A stretch of DNA of 37,034 bases from Gammaproteobacteria bacterium (GTDB lineage Bacteria > Pseudomonadota > Gammaproteobacteria > Steroidobacterales > Woeseiaceae). Location of the stretch: NCBI GenBank assembly GCA_029881015.1, contig JAOUNK010000003.1, forward strand, positions 1 through 37,034. The letters run 5' to 3'. The notes beneath the pieces were generated by a model that did no database searches, was not told the origin of the DNA, and saw only the letters and a program-made list of their open reading frames with translations. A program made the translations under genes and the position numbers. Below, in pieces: positions 33,204 to 37,034 of the stretch; the stretch's first letter is position 1; the number at the start of each line of letters is the position of its first letter.

Positions 33204-34900
33204 AGAAAACGATTGCACTTCTGCTGTTGTGTTTGCCGGTGGCGGCCATCGCCGACGAGCGCATCCTCAGCTTTCATAGCGACATCCGTGTCTTTACCGA
33301 TGGCATGCTCGAAGTTACGGAGACGATAACGGTGCGCGCCGAGGGTCAACAGATTCGGCGCGGAATCTACCGTGATTTCCCCGTCGACTACGAAGATCGG
33401 CTGGGCAATCACTACAGGATCAAGCTCCAGCCCCAGGGCCTGTTGCGCAACGGGAAAGGCGAGTCTTTTCACTCTGTCCGCAGCAGGCGCGATGTTCGAA
33501 CCTACTTCGGGCGCTCGAACTATTTCCTGGACGTCGGCGAGCATACCTACGTTTTTCGTTACCGCGTCAACCGTATGCTGGGCTTCTTCGACGAGCACGA
33601 CGAACTGTACTGGAACGTGACGGGGAACACATGGGCCTTTCCGATCGACAAGGCGACGGCAACCGTGCGACTGGAATTCGACGCGCCACGGGATCAACTC
33701 ATGGTCGATGGCTACACCGGTCGTATGGGGTCCAGAGCACAGGACTACGGTCGATTCCTCGACGATGACGGCAATGTACATTTCCAGGCGAACAACCCGC
33801 TCCCGGCCGCGCACGGTCTGACTATCGTCGTGGGCTGGCCGAAGGGGCTGGTCGATGAGCCGACGATGGGCGACCGTATCGGCTGGATGCTGAAGGACAA
33901 CAGCAACCTGCTCGCCGCGGTCATCGGTCTCCTGCTGCTGTTCCTGTACTACGTGCCGCTCTGGCTGAAATACGGAAAAGACCCTGCGGAAGGCGTCATC
34001 GTAACGCGCTATGAACCGCCGAAAGGTTTTTCCCCGGCATCGTTGCGATACATCCACCAGATGTACTATGACGACAAGGTGATGACCGCCGCGATTGTGA
34101 ACCTGGCCGTCAAGGGGTATCTCGAGATCAAGAAAAAGGGCTCGACACACTCGCTCAGGAAGCTCAAGACCGAGACGCTCAAGCCCGCGATGGCGCCCGG
34201 AGAGAAGGAGCTGTTCACTGCGATTTTCGCGCAGGGCGACGTCGTTACGCTCAAGAATTCGAACCATGAAGTCCTTGGCAAGGCACGGGCCGAGCACAAC
34301 GAGTCGCTAGGAAAGGACTACAAGGATCACTACTTCAAGACCAACTACCTGATGAGTCTCCCCGGCGTCTTCATCGTCATAGCGACAACGATCATCAGCC
34401 TGAATGTCGGGAACGGGCCGACGGCCTTTGTCATTGCGACGATCGTCCTGTCCATCCTGACCCTGGTGTTCTTCGCTATCATCATGAAGCGACCGACGAT
34501 GCGCGGCCGCGAGTTGCTGGACGAGATGCTCGGTTTCAAGGACTTTCTCGAAATCGCGGAGAAGGATGAGTTGAACCTGCGCAACCCGCCGCAGAAAACG
34601 CCGGAGCTGTTCGAGTCCATGCTGCCGTATGCGCTCGCGCTGGGTGTGGAGCAACAGTGGTCGGAGCGCTTCGCGGATGTCCTGGCCGCGATTCGCGGTC
34701 CGGACGGCGCGGCCTATAGACCGTCCTGGTACGACGGGCGCTGGAATACATCCAATCTGTCGAAGGCAACCAGCGGTCTGTCGAGTGGCCTGAGCTCTGC
34801 TGTGAGTTCATCCGTCTCGCCGCCGGGCTCGTCCTCGGGTGGCGGAGGCGGCGGGTCGTCCGGCGGAGGCGGCGGTGGCGGTGGCGGGGGAGGCTGGTGA
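33200..34900 (+). CDS. DUF2207 membrane protein with glycine-rich tail
   Basis: The 566-residue protein has a signal peptide (ending AIADE). A DUF2207 extracytoplasmic domain (about 20-215: [13 protein letters not shown]-like [32 protein letters not shown]) is followed by a membrane segment (about 234-256) and a cytosolic part with two further membrane helices (about 390-435). The tail (about 530-566) is Ser/Gly-rich and ends in a run of Gly residues before Trp. That Gly-rich end is usual in this family. Function is unknown; it is coupled to lemA. Confidence 0.88.
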   Translation: MKKTIALLLLCLPVAAIADERILSFHSDIRVFTDGMLEVTETITVRAEGQQIRRGIYRDFPVDYEDRLGNHYRIKLQPQGLLRNGKGESFHSVRSRRDVRTYFGRSNYFLDVGEHTYVFRYRVNRMLGFFDEHDELYWNVTGNTWAFPIDKATATVRLEFDAPRDQLMVDGYTGRMGSRAQDYGRFLDDDGNVHFQANNPLPAAHGLTIVVGWPKGLVDEPTMGDRIGWMLKDNSNLLAAVIGLLLLFLYYVPLWLKYGKDPAEGVIVTRYEPPKGFSPASLRYIHQMYYDDKVMTAAIVNLAVKGYLEIKKKGSTHSLRKLKTETLKPAMAPGEKELFTAIFAQGDVVTLKNSNHEVLGKARAEHNESLGKDYKDHYFKTNYLMSLPGVFIVIATTIISLNVGNGPTAFVIATIVLSILTLVFFAIIMKRPTMRGRELLDEMLGFKDFLEIAEKDELNLRNPPQKTPELFESMLPYALALGVEQQWSERFADVLAAIRGPDGAAYRPSWYDGRWNTSNLSKATSGLSSGLSSAVSSSVSPPGSSSGGGGGGSSGGGGGGGGGGGW

Positions 34901-35017
34901 TACGCCGTTTTGGATTGCCGTATCGTCGGCGTCGGAGATTAGCGATGCTGAAGTCCTGATGACGATCTTCGATGGTCGGACGGTCTACGAGTCAGCCAAT
35001 TAAAGTATGATGGCGTG

Positions 35018-35686
35018 ATGCAAAATCTGACACTTGTCCAGTCGGTCCTGTTGTTTGCAGTTCCGGCAATCTTCGCAATCACGGTCCACGAGGCCGCTCA
35101 CGGCTTTGCGGCGCGGCATTTTGGCGATCGCACGGCCGAGGTCCTCGGGCGCCTGACGCTGAATCCGCTCAAGCACATAGACCCAATCGGTACCGTACTC
35201 GTGCCGCTGGGCCTGCTCGTCATGTCGAAGACAACCGGCGCTCCGCTCGTCCTGTTCGGCTGGGCCAAGCCAGTACCGGTCGGCACGCGCAACCTGCGTA
35301 ACCCGCAACGTGACATGGCGATCGTCGCGGCTGCCGGCCCGGCGTCCAACCTGGCAATGGCCGCCGGGTGGACGGCGATTCTCGCGGCGGCGAGCGCATT
35401 CGGCGGCACACTGCAGACGGCGGAATTACTTGCCTATATGGCGTATTTCGGCATCTTCTTCAATGTCATTCTCGCCGTCTTCAACATGATGCCGATCCCG
35501 CCGCTGGATGGCGGGCGTGTCGTCAGTGGATTGCTGCCGCCGCGTGCCGCCATGAGTTTCGATCGCATCGAGCCCTTCGGCATGATGATCATCATCGCAC
35601 TGCTCGTGTCAGGAGTGTTGTGGCAGATCGTCGGGCCTGTCGTGGGCGTGGTGCTGGGCTTCTTTCTTGCGTTAGTGGGTATGTAA
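35018..35686 (+). CDS. M50 site-2-protease-family membrane protein
   Basis: The 222-residue protein has the zinc motif HEAAH (near residue 26, in ITVHEAAHGFAARHFGD) and the second metal motif NMMPIPPLDGGRV (about 158-170), with several membrane helices between. LNPLKHIDPIG is typical of the short site-2-protease-like group without a PDZ domain. Substrate is unknown. The ATG at 35018 is used; the GTG three bases upstream is the alternative. No good ribosome site is seen, and a TATGAT at 35006-35011 would put transcription at the start codon. Confidence 0.9.
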   Translation: MQNLTLVQSVLLFAVPAIFAITVHEAAHGFAARHFGDRTAEVLGRLTLNPLKHIDPIGTVLVPLGLLVMSKTTGAPLVLFGWAKPVPVGTRNLRNPQRDMAIVAAAGPASNLAMAAGWTAILAAASAFGGTLQTAELLAYMAYFGIFFNVILAVFNMMPIPPLDGGRVVSGLLPPRAAMSFDRIEPFGMMIIIALLVSGVLWQIVGPVVGVVLGFFLALVGM

Positions 35687-35796
35687 TCAGCCTCGTCGCG
35701 CTCGCCGGTCTTCCTGCCTGGCGAGGCTGCGCCGCCCGAAATGCAACGTATTGTGCTCTCAGTGCATCTAATATCTAAATTCGACTGGGGAAAAAA

Positions 35797-37034
35797 ATGA
35801 CGATCAAACGCAGAGAATTTCTTGGCCACATGGCTGTCGGGAGCGCGATTCTGACGATGCCGGCTTTCCTGCAGGGTTGTGGCGTTCAGTCTGCAACGGC
35901 AGTACGCAGCGCGACACCGGAAAACCCGTTCATGTCATGGTTTGGCGTGGATCAGGCCACGGCCTCGAGGGTCATGTCCGAGCTGACGGCGCGTGGCGCC
36001 GACGCGGCCGACCTCTACTTCCAGCACACGCGCTCCAACACCCTCACCCTGGAAGACGGCATTGTCAGTGCCGCAAACTCCAGCATCGACCAGGGTGTCG
36101 GCTTGCGCGTCGTTGTCGGCGAACAGACCGGCTACGCGTTCACGGAAGACCTCACCCTGCCGTCCATGCTGGCCGCCGCGCGCACCGCGTCGGCGATAGC
36201 GTCCGGCAGTGGCGAAGTCGCCCCGCAGTCTTTCGATGCGCTCGGGGCGGGCAAGCTTTACCAGACGAGCGTGCCCTGGAGTGACGTCGGCATAGATCAG
36301 AAGCTGCCGGTCCTCAAGTTCGTGGAGGAGAAGGCAAGGTCCATGGACCCGTCTGTCGACAAGGTCGCCGTGTACTGGGCCGATAGCGACGAACGGGTCA
36401 TGATGGCGACGCTCGGCGGGAAACTTGTCACGGATCACCGGCCCATGACGCGGGTTACCGTGGTCGTGACGGCGAAGAAAGGCGATGAAGTTCAGACCGG
36501 TTACTCGAATATCGCCGCGCGAGAAGAGTTCGCCTGGTACACCGAGGAGCGCCTGACCACGATGGCGAGAGAAGCTGTCGATCGCACCATGATCCAGTTC
36601 GAAGCGCGCCGTCCACCGGCGGGCGAAATGCCTGTCATCCTTGCCGCCGGCGCCAGCGGCATCCTGCTGCACGAGGCCATCGGCCATGGTATGGAAGCCG
36701 ACTTCAATCGCAAGGGAACGAGCATCTACTCCGACATGATCGGCAAGAAGGTCGCGGAGCCGTTCGTGACAGTCGTCGACCAGGCAACGATCCCGCGTGA
36801 GCGCGGTGCGCTGAACTACGACGACGAAGGCAACAAGGCGGGTCGCACCGTCATGGTCGAGAACGGTATTCTCAAGTCATACCTGCATGACGAGATCAGT
36901 GCGAAACAATACGGGCTGAAACCGACAGGTTCCGGCCGTCGAGAGTCGTACAAGTTTGCGCCGATGCCGCGCATGAGCTGCACGTTCATGGAGGACGGTC
37001 CGCACACCAGGGATGAGATCGTCGCTGCGGTCGA
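35797..37034 (+). CDS. Tat-exported TldD/PmbA-family metalloprotease (partial, 3' end outside window)
   Basis: The first 412 codons are present and the frame is open at the edge. A twin-arginine motif (KRREFLGHM, Arg5/Arg6) and a hydrophobic stretch ending LQGCG precede the body; Cys28 might be a lipidation site but the lipobox is poor. TldD features are SNTLTLEDGIVSAAN, GLRVVVGEQTGYAF, LAAGASGILLHEAIGHGMEADF with HExxxH (His292, Glu293, His297), and GRTVMVENGILKSYLHDE. Most TldD proteins are cytoplasmic, so export is notable. GGGG lies six bases before the ATG. The partner TldE/PmbA-like gene may lie just outside. Confidence 0.88.
   Translation, partial: MTIKRREFLGHMAVGSAILTMPAFLQGCGVQSATAVRSATPENPFMSWFGVDQATASRVMSELTARGADAADLYFQHTRSNTLTLEDGIVSAANSSIDQGVGLRVVVGEQTGYAFTEDLTLPSMLAAARTASAIASGSGEVAPQSFDALGAGKLYQTSVPWSDVGIDQKLPVLKFVEEKARSMDPSVDKVAVYWADSDERVMMATLGGKLVTDHRPMTRVTVVVTAKKGDEVQTGYSNIAAREEFAWYTEERLTTMAREAVDRTMIQFEARRPPAGEMPVILAAGASGILLHEAIGHGMEADFNRKGTSIYSDMIGKKVAEPFVTVVDQATIPRERGALNYDDEGNKAGRTVMVENGILKSYLHDEISAKQYGLKPTGSGRRESYKFAPMPRMSCTFMEDGPHTRDEIVAAV

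Noticed and set aside
34901-34945. ACGCCG/CGGCGT hairpin after the DUF2207 gene as a terminator
   Set aside because: The loop is long, the stem is six bases and no T-tract follows.
34898-34960. Arg-rich 20-codon frame starting on GTGA at the DUF2207 stop
   Set aside because: Too short, low complexity and no family character.

Overview
The window is a GC-rich (about 60% by eye), gene-dense stretch of bacterial chromosome, most likely from a free-living, probably marine gammaproteobacterium. The clues are a 7Fe ferredoxin close to Azotobacter FdI, a PA0069-type radical SAM protein behind a LexA box of the gammaproteobacterial type (CTGT-N8-ACAG), and the DUF4266/DUF3570, FolE, MurI and LemA proteins. 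A Woeseiaceae-like lineage is a guess from gene content only. There are about 28 protein genes (two cut by the window edges). I saw no tRNA, rRNA, CRISPR array, insertion sequence or prophage.

Layout. 1-942 (-): the start of an anchored SRPBCC/GyrI-like protein. 1016-3551 (+): murI and a lipoprotein metallopeptidase related to dipeptidyl peptidase III. 3559-7321 (-): a compact unit of TPR/TonB-C protein, msrA, folE and a beta-propeller protein. 7463-8527 (-): an SPL-like radical SAM gene with its own SOS box. 8591-9916 (-): an ECF sigma factor with two small membrane proteins. 10019-12936 (-): rhomboid protease, yellow/royal-jelly-like propeller and MscS channel. 12991-15126 (+): SRPBCC protein, NUDT19-like Nudix hydrolase and LACTB2-like metallo-hydrolase, with overlapping ends. 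15123-17950 (-): korB and korA, divergent from fdxA and an esterase (18111-19369, +). 19483-20850 (-): a three-domain methyltransferase.

The most unusual part is 20868-32600. Two divergent operons share a 541-bp intergenic region. To the left are a secreted mono-haem protein, a lipoprotein with a duplicated haem module plus a LamG domain, and a Tat-exported DUF1501 protein, ending in a clear terminator. To the right are a 928-residue lipoprotein with a PD40/TolB-like propeller and two CxxCH motifs, resembling the architecture of hydrazine synthase alpha (HzsA-related), followed by an SH3b/beta-barrel protein, a second barrel lipoprotein, a DUF4266 lipoprotein and a DUF3570 outer-membrane protein. 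All eight products carry export signals, and three carry c-type haem motifs (five in total). Together they look like an uncharacterised envelope redox or electron-transfer system. Its substrate cannot be read from the sequence.

After this come lemA with a DUF2207 protein, an M50 site-2-protease-like membrane protein, and the start of a Tat-exported TldD-like protease that runs off the right edge.
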